Below, one piece after another: positions 24,278-33,220 of a stretch of 43,102 bases of DNA (its first letter is position 1; the number at the start of each line of letters is the position of its first letter). The notes under the pieces are model-generated. The model was not told the DNA's origin. It made no database searches and worked only from the letters and a program-made list of their open reading frames with translations. The position numbers and the translations under genes were made by a program. This DNA comes from Candidatus Competibacteraceae bacterium (lineage in GTDB: Bacteria; Pseudomonadota; Gammaproteobacteria; Competibacterales; Competibacteraceae): assembly GCA_003989075.1 (NCBI GenBank), contig RXIX01000015.1, forward strand, positions 1 to 43,102, in the 5' to 3' direction.

Positions 24278-24787
24278 ATGCAGAATACACGATCGATGTA
24301 CCTGAAGCGGGCAATCATGCTTGCTCTGATTGCCGGTCCGCTGCTGGCGCTGCTGAGCGTTGATGTGGAGGCGCGCGGTGGTGGTCGTGGTGGTGGTGGC
24401 TTTGGCGGCGGTGGTGGCTTTGGCGGCGGCGCGGACGTGAGGGCGCCGCGGGCCAATGTTGGCGGCGGTGGGGGTGATTTCAGTCGCGGTAATGTCAATC
24501 GCGGTAACGTCAACGTGAACCGCGATGTTAACGTGAACCGCAATGTCAATGTCAATGTCGATGTTGACCGTAACTGGGGTTACGCGGGAGGTGCTGCAGC
24601 AGTAGCCGTGGGAACCGCTGTTGTCGTGGGCGCAATTGTATCGACACTGCCGCCGAGTTGTTCGGCATTTGTGTCGGATGGTGTTACCTATCAGAACTGC
24701 GGCGGTACCTATTATGCGCCGCGCTATGATGGACCGAACGTGGTGTATGAAGTGGTTGCGCCACCCTCGTCCGGTTGGAATCAATAA
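24278..24787 (+). CDS. Exported Gly-rich / Asn-Val repeat protein (169 aa)
   Basis: GGGAGGA precedes ATG 24278. A signal peptide (YLKRAIMLALIAGPLLALLS, ending near VEA) is followed by a Gly-rich block (RGGGRGGGGFGGGGGFGGG). Then comes an alternating Asn/Val/Arg/Asp stretch (NVNRGNVNVNRDVNVNRNVN). After a hydrophobic Ala/Val helix (AAAVAVGTAVVVGAIVSTL, about residues 108-126) the C-terminal domain has two Cys (PPSCSAF, YQNCGGTYY) likely to form a disulfide, a YAPRYDG motif and VVYEVV. It is predicted to be anchored in or secreted across the inner membrane. A similar Asn-Val stretch occurs in the exported protein at 19413. Confidence 0.75.
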   Translation: MQNTRSMYLKRAIMLALIAGPLLALLSVDVEARGGGRGGGGFGGGGGFGGGADVRAPRANVGGGGGDFSRGNVNRGNVNVNRDVNVNRNVNVNVDVDRNWGYAGGAAAVAVGTAVVVGAIVSTLPPSCSAFVSDGVTYQNCGGTYYAPRYDGPNVVYEVVAPPSSGWNQ

Positions 24788-24806
24788 CCGAGTGGAATTG
24801 CCCGCA

Positions 24807-25625
24807 ATGGCCCTGCCTGGTTCGGATAACGACGCATTGACCATGAACGTACCCGTGCCCCGGTCGGAGCCGGCATCGTTGTCGGCGATGGTGGATGTAC
24901 TGGTGCAGGCGGGCAGTCTGCTGCTTCAACATGGCGCCGATGCCGGGCGCGTCGAGGCCAGCTTGCAGCAGATGGAGCAGGGGCTGGGTATCGACCGGAT
25001 TGATGCGGTGGTGATGTCCAAGACCATTCTGCTTACCGCTACCCGCCAGGATGCGCATCACACCCGGATTGCGCGGGTGCCGATGGTTGGCGTGAATATG
25101 AATGCCCTGAGTGACGTGGAGCAGTTGCTGGGCCGCTTTCAGCAGGGTCAGGTCACGCCTGAGCAGCTCAGGCAGGCGCTGCAGCACATTGCTGCCTTGC
25201 CACACCATTATCCGCGCGATGTGCATGTGGCGGCGACCGGCATGGCCTGCGCCGCATTCTGCCAGTTGTTTGGCGGCGACTGGGCCGCGCTGATCATCAC
25301 CGGCGTGGCGTCGGCCGCTGCGGCCTGGGTGCGCATGGAATTGAACCGGCGGCGGATGAATTACTTCATGGTAGTGCTGCTGACCGCGCTGGTGGCGAGT
25401 CTGGTGGCAGGCAGCGCGCTCTGGCTGAGCCAGACGCCACAAAGCGCGTTGACGGCAGCGGTGCTGCTGCTGGTGCCGGGTGTGCCGCTGATCAACGCCA
25501 GCATCGACCTGCTGCGCGGCTATATCTCCGCTGGCCTGGCCCGAGCTGCTACCAGCCTGATGGTGTTTCTCGGTATCGCCCTGGGCTTGGGTGTTGTGCT
25601 GCGCCTGCTGGAGGTCCGCTTGTGA
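24807..25625 (+). CDS. yjjP: ThrE-like exporter, N-terminal component (YjjP family)
   Basis: This 272-residue protein (ATG 24807; longer frames reach into the preceding gene) begins with a cytoplasmic part containing VQAGSLLLQHGADAGRVEAS and HHTRIARVPMVGVNMNALSD, typical of DUF1212/ThrE N-terminal domains. About five hydrophobic segments follow in the second half (VAATGMACAAFCQLFGGDWA, AALIITGVASAAAAW, YFMVVLLTALVASLVAGSALWL, LTAAVLLLVPGVPLINAS, SLMVFLGIALGLGVVL). The motif VPGVPLINAS is characteristic of the family. In E. coli, YjjP and YjjB together form an exporter reported for succinate; ThrE relatives export threonine and serine. The yjjB-like gene overlaps its stop. Confidence 0.85.
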   Translation: MALPGSDNDALTMNVPVPRSEPASLSAMVDVLVQAGSLLLQHGADAGRVEASLQQMEQGLGIDRIDAVVMSKTILLTATRQDAHHTRIARVPMVGVNMNALSDVEQLLGRFQQGQVTPEQLRQALQHIAALPHHYPRDVHVAATGMACAAFCQLFGGDWAALIITGVASAAAAWVRMELNRRRMNYFMVVLLTALVASLVAGSALWLSQTPQSALTAAVLLLVPGVPLINASIDLLRGYISAGLARAATSLMVFLGIALGLGVVLRLLEVRL

Positions 25626-26116
25626 GTGCGTCGGCGAGCGGTTTTGATCTGGCGCTGCTGTTGGCGGAAAAGGGTCTGGCGGCGGCACTGGCAACCCTGG
25701 GTTTTGCGGTGCTGTTCAACGTGCCCCGCTATGCCTTGCCGTATTGCGCACTGGTCGGGGCTCTGGCTTATGCCTTGCGCACTGCTCTGATGCAGGGGGG
25801 CGCAGGGCTGGTGCTCGCTACATTGCTGGCGGCATTGCTGATCGGTCTGCTGTCTACGGCCCTGGCGCAGCGCTTCGCGGTGAGCGTCACGCTGTTCGCA
25901 GTGGGTCCGGCGATTCCGCTGGTGCCGGGCAGTTATGCCTATAAGGCGGTGCTGGGGGTGGTGAAGGTCGCTAATGCCTCGGGATTGGAGGGACATGGCG
26001 ATCTGTTGCTGGCGGCCCTTGATGACGGCATCAGGGCGACGGTGACCGTACTGTTTCTGAGTCTGGGTATTGCCTTGCCAGGACTGGTCTGGACGGCGCT
26101 CTGGCGCGGGCGCTAG
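25622..26116 (+). CDS. yjjB: ThrE-like exporter, C-terminal component (YjjB family)
   Basis: GTG 25622 overlaps the stop of the yjjP-like gene by four bases (GTGA). The 164 residues contain about four to five membrane segments (AALATLGFAVLFNVP, YCALVGALAYALRTAL, LATLLAALLIGLLSTALA, and ATVTVLFLSLGIALPGLVW). The family motif VGPAIPLVPGSYAYKAVLG lies in the middle (about residues 98-116). It forms the second half of the two-gene form of the ThrE exporter in the inner membrane. The transported solute is not evident from the sequence. The gene ends before a 260-base non-coding region that leads to the RND operon. Confidence 0.86.
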   Translation: MSASASGFDLALLLAEKGLAAALATLGFAVLFNVPRYALPYCALVGALAYALRTALMQGGAGLVLATLLAALLIGLLSTALAQRFAVSVTLFAVGPAIPLVPGSYAYKAVLGVVKVANASGLEGHGDLLLAALDDGIRATVTVLFLSLGIALPGLVWTALWRGR

Positions 26117-26376
26117 ACGCACGGCACGGGTCGCGCCGGTGGGGACGGATGGCTTATCCTGTCAAGGTGGCCGCCTGAGAAATTCACTATAATAAACGCT
26201 GATAATGGTCGTGGCGGTCTATTTGCTCCTGGATTTCAGCCCTTTCGCGGCGAAATCGCTTCAGCAGCTCGAACATTGGCTGTCTTGCGCTTAAACGGTA
26301 GCGACCAAGGGTGGGCGCCCGCCATTCTCTCAGGCAACACAGGCATTTTCCGCAACCCTACCAGGAGTCCCTTTCA
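26117..26376 (+). promoter_or_regulatory. Leader region of the first RND operon
   Basis: These 260 bases hold no convincing gene. A consensus -10 hexamer TATAAT stands at 26188-26193 in an A/T-rich patch, without an obvious -35 at 17 bases. If it is used, the transcript would carry a leader of roughly 180 bases before the GTG at 26377. No operator palindrome was recognised here. Confidence 0.35.
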
Positions 26377-27606
26377 GTGCGTGATTTGTGCCTCTTTTCT
26401 AATTCCACGCCCCGGTTTCAACCCCGGTCCCGTGTTGGTGCCTGGCTGGCGATTTTGCTCAGCGTTGGCCCGGTGCTGGCGCTGGCCCAGCAGCCCGCAG
26501 CGCAGACCCGCCCGCCTACAGCGGTCAGTGTGGTTGAAATCAAACCCGAGAGCACCCCGGCGGTCCTGGAGTTCACCGGCAAGACCGCCAGCTCCCGTCA
26601 AGTGGAGATCAACGCCCGCGTCGAAGGTTTTCTCGACAAGATCGCTTATACCGAAGGCAGTCTGGTAACCAACGGGCAACTGCTGTTCCAGATTGATCCC
26701 AAGCCTTTCCAGGCGGCGCTGGACAGTGCCAAGGCGGTTCTATCCCAGCAGCAGGCGCTGCTGGTCCGCGCCCAGCAGACCCTGGCCCGGGTCAAGCCAC
26801 TGGCCAAGCAGAACGCGGTCAGTCAACAGGATCTGGATAACGCGACTGCCAACCTCCTGGCCTCCGAGGCACAGGTGCAGGCCGCCCAGGCGCAGGTGCA
26901 ACAGGCGCAACTGAACCTGGGTTACACCACGATCAAATCACCGCTCACCGGTCTATCCAGCAGCGCCAAGTATCGTGAGGGTGCATTGATTCGCGCCGGG
27001 GGCACTGATAGCCAGCTCACCACCATCGTGCAGATCGATCCGATGTGGGTGAACTTCGGAGTCGGCGAAAACGAAGTGCTCGCCCTGCGCGCGCAACAGA
27101 AACAGGGGCAATTGAAAGGCCCTGGGATCGGCAAGCTGGATGTGGACCTGATCCTGGCCGATGGCTCGACCTATCCGCAATCGGGCCGGATCACCTTTGT
27201 TGACCCGGTGATCAATGCCCAGACCGGCACCTACAACATCCGCGCCGTCGTGCCGAACCCAGCCAACGCGCTCAGTCCCGGCCAGTTCGTGCGTGTGCAG
27301 CTCAAGGGCGCGGTGCGGCCGAATTCGATCATGGTGCCGCAGGTGGCGGTGATGCAGGGGCCGAATGGCAAGTTCGTGTTCGTAGTCGGCGCCGATAACA
27401 CCGCGCAACCCAAGCCGGTACAGGTCGGCGATTGGTACGGCGATCAATGGATCATCAATTCCGGCCTGCAGACCGGTGATCGGGTGGTCGTCGATGGCGC
27501 GGTACGCCTGCGGCCGGGTGCGCCGGTGCAGATCCAGTCAGCCCCGCCCGTCGCGCCCGCGTCCGAACCGGCGAAAGTACCCAGCGCCACGCCGCTCAAA
27601 CCCTGA
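26377..27606 (+). CDS. RND efflux periplasmic adaptor (AcrA/MexA type)
   Basis: The start is GTG 26377, nine bases after AGGAG (26363-26367); the frame upstream has no ribosome-binding site. The 409-residue product has a signal peptide ending near LALAQQ, a lipoyl/barrel-sandwich half (GKTASSRQVEINARVEGFLD, then EGSLVTNGQLLFQIDPKPFQ), and a long alpha-helical hairpin (about residues 105-170, Gln/Ala-rich). The second lipoyl half (YTTIKSPLTGL) and the beta-barrel (PMWVNFGVGENEV) follow, with a Pro/Ala-rich C-terminal tail. It links the inner-membrane permease to the outer-membrane channel of a tripartite multidrug pump. The three genes of the pump follow in order adaptor, permease, channel. 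Confidence 0.92.
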   Translation: MRDLCLFSNSTPRFQPRSRVGAWLAILLSVGPVLALAQQPAAQTRPPTAVSVVEIKPESTPAVLEFTGKTASSRQVEINARVEGFLDKIAYTEGSLVTNGQLLFQIDPKPFQAALDSAKAVLSQQQALLVRAQQTLARVKPLAKQNAVSQQDLDNATANLLASEAQVQAAQAQVQQAQLNLGYTTIKSPLTGLSSSAKYREGALIRAGGTDSQLTTIVQIDPMWVNFGVGENEVLALRAQQKQGQLKGPGIGKLDVDLILADGSTYPQSGRITFVDPVINAQTGTYNIRAVVPNPANALSPGQFVRVQLKGAVRPNSIMVPQVAVMQGPNGKFVFVVGADNTAQPKPVQVGDWYGDQWIINSGLQTGDRVVVDGAVRLRPGAPVQIQSAPPVAPASEPAKVPSATPLKP

Positions 27607-27617
27607 AGGGGCGCCCG

Positions 27618-30600
27618 ATGATTTCCCATTTCTTTATCGACCGCCCGGTATTCGCCGCGGTGGTATCGATCATCCTCAGCCTGGCCGGGCTGTCGGCGAT
27701 GGGTGTGTTGCCCATTGCCCAGTACCCCGACATCACCCCGGTGCAGGTGCAGGTATCGGCCACCTATCCTGGCGCCAGCGCCGACGTGGTTTCGCAAAGC
27801 GTGGCCGCGCCGATCGAGCAGCAGGTCAACAGCGTCGACAACCTGATGTACATGTACTCGTCGAGTTCATCGACCGGCAACATGAACCTGAACGTGTTCT
27901 TCGACATCGGCACCGATCCGGATATCGCCCAGGTTAACGTGCAGAATCAGGTCAGTCTGGCCTTGCCGCAGTTGCCCGAAGCCGTGTCCAAGCAGGGTGT
28001 GCAGGTGCAGACCAAGTCGTCCACCTTCCTGATGGTGATCGCGATCTACTCGCCGGACGGTTCCCTCGACGAAACCTACGTCGGCAACTACGCCTACCTG
28101 TATGTGCTCAATGCTTTGCAGCGGATTCCCGGCGCCAATCAGGCCAGCATCTTCGGCGTGCCCAATTACGCCATGCGCATCTGGCTCAAACCGGACCGGA
28201 TGAGCGAGCTGGGCCTGACCACCGACGAGGTGATCCAGGCCATCCAGACCCAGAACCAGCAGTTTGCCATCGGCCAGATTGGCCAGTCGCCGACCAACGG
28301 GCCAGTGGAGCTGACCTTCCCGGTATCCACCCAGGGCCGGCTGAGCACACCTGAGGAATTCGAGAACATCATCCTGCGTGCCAGCACCACAGGCGCGGGC
28401 GTGCTGCGCCTCAAGGATATCGGCTATGTGACCCTGGGCATGCAGAGTTACAACCTGCGCAGCCGCTTCAACGGCAAGGTCGGCACTGCCATCGCCGTCT
28501 ACCAGCAGGCGGGCGCCAATGCCCTGGACGTATCCAAGCAGGTCCGAGCCGCTCTGGAGGATCTGAAGAAGAGCTTCCCGGCCGGCCTTGATTACTCGGT
28601 CGCCCTGGACACTACCAAGTTCGTGCAGGCTTCGATCGACGAGGTGGTCAAGACCCTGATGGAAGCCATTGTACTGGTGATCCTGGTGGTCTACCTGTTC
28701 CTGCAAAGCTGGCGGGCCACCATCATCCCCATCATCGCGGTGATCGTCTCAGTGGTTGCGACCTTCAGCGGCATGTACCTGCTCGGTTTCTCGGTCAACA
28801 TGCTGACCCTGTTCGGCCTGGTGCTGTGTATAGGCATCGTGGTCGACGATGCCATCGTGGTGGTGGAAAACGTCGAGCGCAACATGGCGGAGTTTCACCT
28901 GCCGCCCAAGGAAGCGGCGCACCGGGCCATGGACGAGGTGACCGGGCCGGTGATCGCGGTGGTGCTGGTGCTGAGCGCGGTGTTCGTGCCGGTTGCGTTC
29001 CTCGGCGGCATGACCGGGCAGTTATACAAGCAGTTCGCCATCACCATCGCGATTTCGGTGGCGATCTCCGGTCTGGTGGCGCTGACGCTGAGTCCGGCCT
29101 TGGCGGCCCTGCTGCTCAAGCCCGGCCAGCACGGCGACCAGCGCACCGACCTGCTCTATCGCTTCTTCTTTGGTCCGTTTAACCGCGGCTTCGATTGGGT
29201 GACCCACGGCTACGCCGAGAGCGTGCGTTTTGTCACCAAGCGTGTTCTGCTGGGCTTGACGCTGTTCGCGATCATGCTGGTGGCGATCTACGGTCTGTTC
29301 AATAAAGTGCCGAGCAGTTTTGTCCCGGATGAGGACCAGGGTTATGTATTCGGCGTCGGCATCATGCCCGATGGCGCCAGCCTGGATCGCACCGAAGCAG
29401 CGGCCACTCAGATGACCGATATCTTCCGCGCCAATCCGGCCGTCGGCAGCGTGGTCGCGATCAACGGCTACAGCCTGCTGGATTCGCAACAGAAGACCAC
29501 CGACACCACCCTGTTTGTCTCCTTCAAGGATTACGAGGAGCGCAAGGATCCAAAGGAAAGCGCGCCGAACGTGATCCGCGAGGTCATGGGTAAGTTTTCC
29601 AAGATCGGCGAGGCTGTCGCTCTGGTGTTCAATCCGCCCTCGATTCCCGGCCTGGGTACTACCGGCGGCTTTGAGTTCTGGATTCAGAGTCGCGGTGGCA
29701 GCGATATCAAGCAACTGGCGAAGGTGACCCAGGACTTCGTGGCCAAGGCCAGCCAGCGCCCGGAATTGCGCGGCTTGACCACCACCATCAACGCGGCCTC
29801 GCAGCAACTGTACGTCACGTTGGATCGCGAGCAGGCGCGCACCCTGGGCGTGCCGGTGGGTAATGTGTTTGGCACCCTGCAGGCGCTGTTTGGCTCGCTG
29901 TACGTCAGCCAGTTCAACCTGTACAGCCAGGTGTGGCAGGTGATCGTTCAGGCAGCCCCGGAATACCGCTCGCGGCCCGATGACATCAAGCAGATCTATG
30001 TACGCTCGCTCAGCGGTGGCATGGTGCCGCTGGCGGCCGTGACCAAGCTGGAGTACACCAGTGCGCCCAACCTGATCACCCGCTTCAATACCTTCCCGGC
30101 GGCCAAGGTGACCGGCGGTGCCGCGCCCGGCTACAGCTCGGGTCAGGCGCTTGCCGCCATGGAAGAGGTGGCCAGCACGGCGCTGCCGCAGGGCTACTCC
30201 TTTGGCTGGAGCGGCCAGGCCTATCAGGAAAAGAAGGTCGGCGGTGATTCGGCGATGGTGTTCATCTACGGCCTGATCATGGTGTTCCTGATCCTGGCGG
30301 CGCAATACGAGAAGTGGTCGCTGCCGTTCAGCGTGCTGATGGCAGTGCCGTTTGGCATCTTCGGTGCTCTGCTGGCGGTGTGGCTGCGCGGCATGGAAAA
30401 CGACGTGTATTTCCAGATCGGTCTGCTGACTCTGGTCGGTCTGGCGGCCAAGAACGCCATTCTGATCGTGGAATTCGCGGTGATGAAGCACGAGGAGGGC
30501 ATGCCGATCCTGGAAGCGGCGGTCGAGGCCGCGCGCCTGCGCTTCCGGCCGATTCTGATGACCTCGCTGGCCTTCATTCTTGGCGCGATTCCGCTGGTGA

Positions 30601-30839
30601 TCGCTACCGGTGCTGGTGCCAACAGCCGTCATTCCATCGGTACCGGTATCGTCGGTGGCATGACCGCAGCGACCGTGCTGGCGATCTTCTTCGTGCCGAT
30701 GTTCTTCCGTCTGTTCGAGGGTCTGAGCGAACGGGGCGGCAAGAAGAAGGAGGATGTTGTCCACGCCGATACCGTGCCTGCTCCTGCCGGCAAGGCAGCC
30801 GGGGATAAGGGTTTGCTGGAGGATCGCCACGATGCGTAA
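27618..30839 (+). CDS. RND multidrug efflux permease (HAE1/AcrB type)
   Basis: At 1073 residues this has full AcrB length and layout. The N-terminus MISHFFIDRPVFAAVVSIIL is the cytoplasmic helix plus TM1. The proton relay is present: Asp410 and Asp411 in GIVVDDAIVVVENVERNM and Lys945 in GLAAKNAILIVEFA. The two large periplasmic loops are intact. The last 30 residues are Lys/Glu/Ala-rich. It is an inner-membrane proton antiporter expelling hydrophobic or amphiphilic compounds; specificity cannot be predicted. It starts 11 bases after the adaptor gene and its end overlaps the start of the channel gene by eight bases. Confidence 0.95.
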   Translation: MISHFFIDRPVFAAVVSIILSLAGLSAMGVLPIAQYPDITPVQVQVSATYPGASADVVSQSVAAPIEQQVNSVDNLMYMYSSSSSTGNMNLNVFFDIGTDPDIAQVNVQNQVSLALPQLPEAVSKQGVQVQTKSSTFLMVIAIYSPDGSLDETYVGNYAYLYVLNALQRIPGANQASIFGVPNYAMRIWLKPDRMSELGLTTDEVIQAIQTQNQQFAIGQIGQSPTNGPVELTFPVSTQGRLSTPEEFENIILRASTTGAGVLRLKDIGYVTLGMQSYNLRSRFNGKVGTAIAVYQQAGANALDVSKQVRAALEDLKKSFPAGLDYSVALDTTKFVQASIDEVVKTLMEAIVLVILVVYLFLQSWRATIIPIIAVIVSVVATFSGMYLLGFSVNMLTLFGLVLCIGIVVDDAIVVVENVERNMAEFHLPPKEAAHRAMDEVTGPVIAVVLVLSAVFVPVAFLGGMTGQLYKQFAITIAISVAISGLVALTLSPALAALLLKPGQHGDQRTDLLYRFFFGPFNRGFDWVTHGYAESVRFVTKRVLLGLTLFAIMLVAIYGLFNKVPSSFVPDEDQGYVFGVGIMPDGASLDRTEAAATQMTDIFRANPAVGSVVAINGYSLLDSQQKTTDTTLFVSFKDYEERKDPKESAPNVIREVMGKFSKIGEAVALVFNPPSIPGLGTTGGFEFWIQSRGGSDIKQLAKVTQDFVAKASQRPELRGLTTTINAASQQLYVTLDREQARTLGVPVGNVFGTLQALFGSLYVSQFNLYSQVWQVIVQAAPEYRSRPDDIKQIYVRSLSGGMVPLAAVTKLEYTSAPNLITRFNTFPAAKVTGGAAPGYSSGQALAAMEEVASTALPQGYSFGWSGQAYQEKKVGGDSAMVFIYGLIMVFLILAAQYEKWSLPFSVLMAVPFGIFGALLAVWLRGMENDVYFQIGLLTLVGLAAKNAILIVEFAVMKHEEGMPILEAAVEAARLRFRPILMTSLAFILGAIPLVIATGAGANSRHSIGTGIVGGMTAATVLAIFFVPMFFRLFEGLSERGGKKKEDVVHADTVPAPAGKAAGDKGLLEDRHDA

Positions 30840-32244
30840 AACCTTACTCGTGACCGCGCTCGGTATCGCCCTGGGCGGCTGCGCGGTGGGTCCGGTCTAT
30901 CAGCGTCCTGAGGTACCGGTGCCGGCACAGTGGCAGGTCTCGATCCAGCAGGCCAACTCGCTGGCCAATACCGCATGGTGGCAGCAGTTCCAGGATCCGG
31001 TGCTGGATGGCCTGATCCAGATTGCGCTGCAGGAAAACAAGGATGTGCAGATTGCCGCAGCGCGGGTCGAGGAGTACATGGGCCGCTATGGGGTGACCCG
31101 ATCTGAGCAGTTTCCGCAGGTCGGGGCGGGTGCCTCCGGTGCACGCACCCGCAGTGGTGAGACTACCGTGCCGGCAGGCACCAGCCTGATCAACAACAAC
31201 TTCCAGCTGGATCTGGGGGTGTCGTATGAGCTGGATCTATGGGGCAAGCTGAGCAGCGCTACGGATGCGGCGCGTGCCCAGTTGCTGGCTACCGAGGAAG
31301 CACGGCGCACGGTGATCCTGACCCTGGTCAGCCAGTTGGCGAGCAGTTATGTGCTGCTGTTGGATTATGACAAGCAACTGGTGGTAACCCGCGAGACACT
31401 GCAGACCCGTAGTGAATCGGTGCGGATCAATGGGTTGCGCTTCAAGGCCGGCCTGATTGGCGAAATGGACTACCAGCAGGCGGTAGCTGAATACCAGAAC
31501 GCGGCCGTGCAGGTGCCGCTGCTGGAGCGGCAGATTGCCCAGCAGGAAAACGCCATCAGCCTGCTGCTGGGCCGCAATCCGGGGCATATCGCCCGGGGTC
31601 GTAATCTGGATCAGTTGGCGATGCCACAGGTGCCCGGTGGTCTGCCGTCCGAGCTGCTTGAGCGCCGTCCGGACATCCGTCAGGCCGAGCAGCAGTTGAT
31701 CGCCGCCAATGCCCAGATCGGCGTGGCCAAGGCGGCGTTCTATCCCAGCATCTCCCTGACCGGGCTGCTCGGTCTGGCCAGCAACGATCTGTCCGATCTG
31801 TTTGAAGGACCGTCGCGCACCTGGACCTTCGCCGGGCAACTGACCCAGCCGATCTTTACCGGCGGCCGTCTGGAAGGGCAGTTGCAGGTTGCTGAAGCGG
31901 TGCAGAAGCAGGCGCTGCTCAATTATCAGCAGGTCATCCAGACCGCCTTCGCCGAGGTCGATGATGCGCTGGTTGCAGTGGCCAAGCTGCGCGAGCAGTT
32001 GCAGACTCAGGTGGAGCAGGTCAAGGCCCTGCAGCGCTATCTGGATCTGGCCACGCTGCGCTATCAGAACGGCTATTCCGACTACCTGACCGTGGTCGAT
32101 GCCGAGCGCAATCTGTACAGCGCGCAGCTGTCCCTGGTGCAAAGCCAGGGCCAGTTGTTCATCGCCCTGGCCAATCTGTACAAGGTCATGGGCGGTGGCT
32201 GGGTTGATGAGGCACAGCGGATGAGTGTCGCGCCGCCCGTCTGA
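30832..32244 (+). CDS. RND outer-membrane channel lipoprotein (OprM/NodT type)
   Basis: ATG 30832 follows CTGGAGGA and overlaps the permease end by eight bases. The lipoprotein signal MRKTLLVTALGIALGGC has lipobox ALGGC, followed by AVGPVYQRPEVPVP, typical of the NodT/OprM subfamily. The 470 residues contain two internally related halves, each with long amphipathic helices and beta-strands (SYELDLWGKLSSATDAARAQ; LGLASNDLSDLFEGPSRTWT); ERRPDIRQAEQQL is a family motif. It forms the trimeric outer-membrane tunnel of the pump. It may also serve the second RND system at 33-37 kb, which has no channel gene of its own. A strong terminator follows. Confidence 0.94.
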   Translation: MRKTLLVTALGIALGGCAVGPVYQRPEVPVPAQWQVSIQQANSLANTAWWQQFQDPVLDGLIQIALQENKDVQIAAARVEEYMGRYGVTRSEQFPQVGAGASGARTRSGETTVPAGTSLINNNFQLDLGVSYELDLWGKLSSATDAARAQLLATEEARRTVILTLVSQLASSYVLLLDYDKQLVVTRETLQTRSESVRINGLRFKAGLIGEMDYQQAVAEYQNAAVQVPLLERQIAQQENAISLLLGRNPGHIARGRNLDQLAMPQVPGGLPSELLERRPDIRQAEQQLIAANAQIGVAKAAFYPSISLTGLLGLASNDLSDLFEGPSRTWTFAGQLTQPIFTGGRLEGQLQVAEAVQKQALLNYQQVIQTAFAEVDDALVAVAKLREQLQTQVEQVKALQRYLDLATLRYQNGYSDYLTVVDAERNLYSAQLSLVQSQGQLFIALANLYKVMGGGWVDEAQRMSVAPPV

Positions 32245-32269
32245 TCGATTGCGGTTATTGTTAGCGTGC

Positions 32270-32297
32270 GGGGGAGCGAATGCTCCCCCGTTTTGTT
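32270..32297 (+). terminator. Rho-independent terminator of the first RND operon
   Basis: GGGGGAGC (32270-32277) and GCTCCCCC (32282-32289) form a perfect 8-bp stem with a GAAT loop, followed by GTTTTGTT. It lies 26 bases after the channel gene stop. Confidence 0.85.
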
Positions 32298-32399
32298 CTG
32301 GCCTGCGGTGCCTCGGTGTAGCCGCCGCGCCGCACCTGGTCCTGCGCTAGACTGTCTATTGCAAGCTGTATATCCCTTGCCACTCCCGGGAGTCCGCCG

Positions 32400-33149
32400 A
32401 TGTCTGAGAGGTCTGAGATGTCTGAATCGAAGCTGTTCAATCCACGCTTGAATCGCCGTCAGTTCCTTGGCGCCCTGTTGGCGGGAAGTGCGGTTCTGGC
32501 CACCGGTGGCCTGTTGAGTCCGCGCCTGACCCGCGCCGCCGAGGTCGCCAAGGGCCCGTTCAGCCTGCCCCCGCTACCGTATGCGGAAAATGCGCTGGAC
32601 CCCTATATCTCGGCGCAAACCATCGGTTTTCACTACGGCAAGCACCATCAGGGCTATGTCAACAAGCTCAACGAACTGGTCGCCGGCACGCCGCTGGCCG
32701 AACAGTCGCTGGAGGCGGTGATCCAGGCCAGCGCGGGCAAGGCCGATCAGGTGGCGATTTTCAACAACGCCGCGCAGGTGTGGAATCACACCTTCTACTG
32801 GAACAGCCTGCGGCCAAAGGGGGGTGGCAAGCCGGATGCCGCACTGGCGGCGCTGATCGACCGCTCCTTTGGCAGTCATGACGCGTTCAAGGCGGAATTC
32901 GCCAAGGCGGCGACCGGCCAGTTTGGCAGTGGCTGGGCGTGGCTGGTCAAGGAAGGTGACAGGCTGATCGTAACCCGGACCGGCAACGCCGATACGCCGA
33001 TCGCGCATGGGCAAAAGCCGCTGCTGACTGTTGATGTCTGGGAGCACGCCTATTATCTGGATTATCAGAACCGGCGCGCTGATTACGTGAATGCCCTGCT
33101 CGACAATCTGCTCAACTGGGACTTCGCGGCGCGCAATCTGGCCGGTTGA
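32400..33149 (+). CDS. sodB: Fe-type superoxide dismutase with Tat signal peptide
   Basis: This enzyme converts superoxide to oxygen and hydrogen peroxide. ATG 32400 follows GGGAG; a second in-frame ATG at 32418 is also possible. Residues 18-23 (NRRQFL, with Arg19-Arg20) and the hydrophobic [14 protein letters not shown] make a twin-arginine signal, so folded export to the periplasm is predicted. The mature part starts near [21 protein letters not shown]. Metal ligands are His78 (FHYGKHH), His130 (VWNHTFYW), Asp212 and His216 (DVWEHAYY). [11 protein letters not shown] and FGSGWAWLV are Fe-type signatures. Typical SodB is cytosolic and lacks such a leader. The upstream terminator isolates the gene from the RND operon. 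Confidence 0.92.
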   Translation: MSERSEMSESKLFNPRLNRRQFLGALLAGSAVLATGGLLSPRLTRAAEVAKGPFSLPPLPYAENALDPYISAQTIGFHYGKHHQGYVNKLNELVAGTPLAEQSLEAVIQASAGKADQVAIFNNAAQVWNHTFYWNSLRPKGGGKPDAALAALIDRSFGSHDAFKAEFAKAATGQFGSGWAWLVKEGDRLIVTRTGNADTPIAHGQKPLLTVDVWEHAYYLDYQNRRADYVNALLDNLLNWDFAARNLAG

Positions 33150-33151
33150 AC

Positions 33152-33178
33152 AAAAAAACCGCCCGTTCAGCCGGGCGG
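33152..33178 (-). terminator. Rho-independent terminator of the second RND operon
   Basis: Read on the minus strand, CCGCCCG and CGGGCGG (33172-33178 and 33159-33165) form a 7-bp stem followed by seven T residues (33152-33158). It lies between the convergent sod and RND permease genes; on the plus strand it lacks a T-run. Confidence 0.8.
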
Positions 33179-33220
33179 CTTGATGGATGCCGGCATGGAC
33201 CCAGGCCGGCATCACACACC

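Noticed and set aside
23477-24844. 455-codon minus-strand frame with repeated Ile-Asp and Val-His dipeptides
   Set aside because: The repeats are the mirror of the Asn-Val repeats and Gly-rich block of the exported protein on the plus strand; there is no ribosome-binding site.
26188-26193. Complete sigma-70 promoter for the first RND operon
   Set aside because: The -10 is perfect, but no acceptable -35 stands 16-18 bases upstream; it is kept only as a tentative leader annotation.
29022-30830. Long minus-strand frame (602 codons) opposite the first RND permease
   Set aside because: Its composition is His/Gln/Arg-rich as expected of an antisense shadow in GC-rich DNA. The plus strand encodes a fully conserved permease there.
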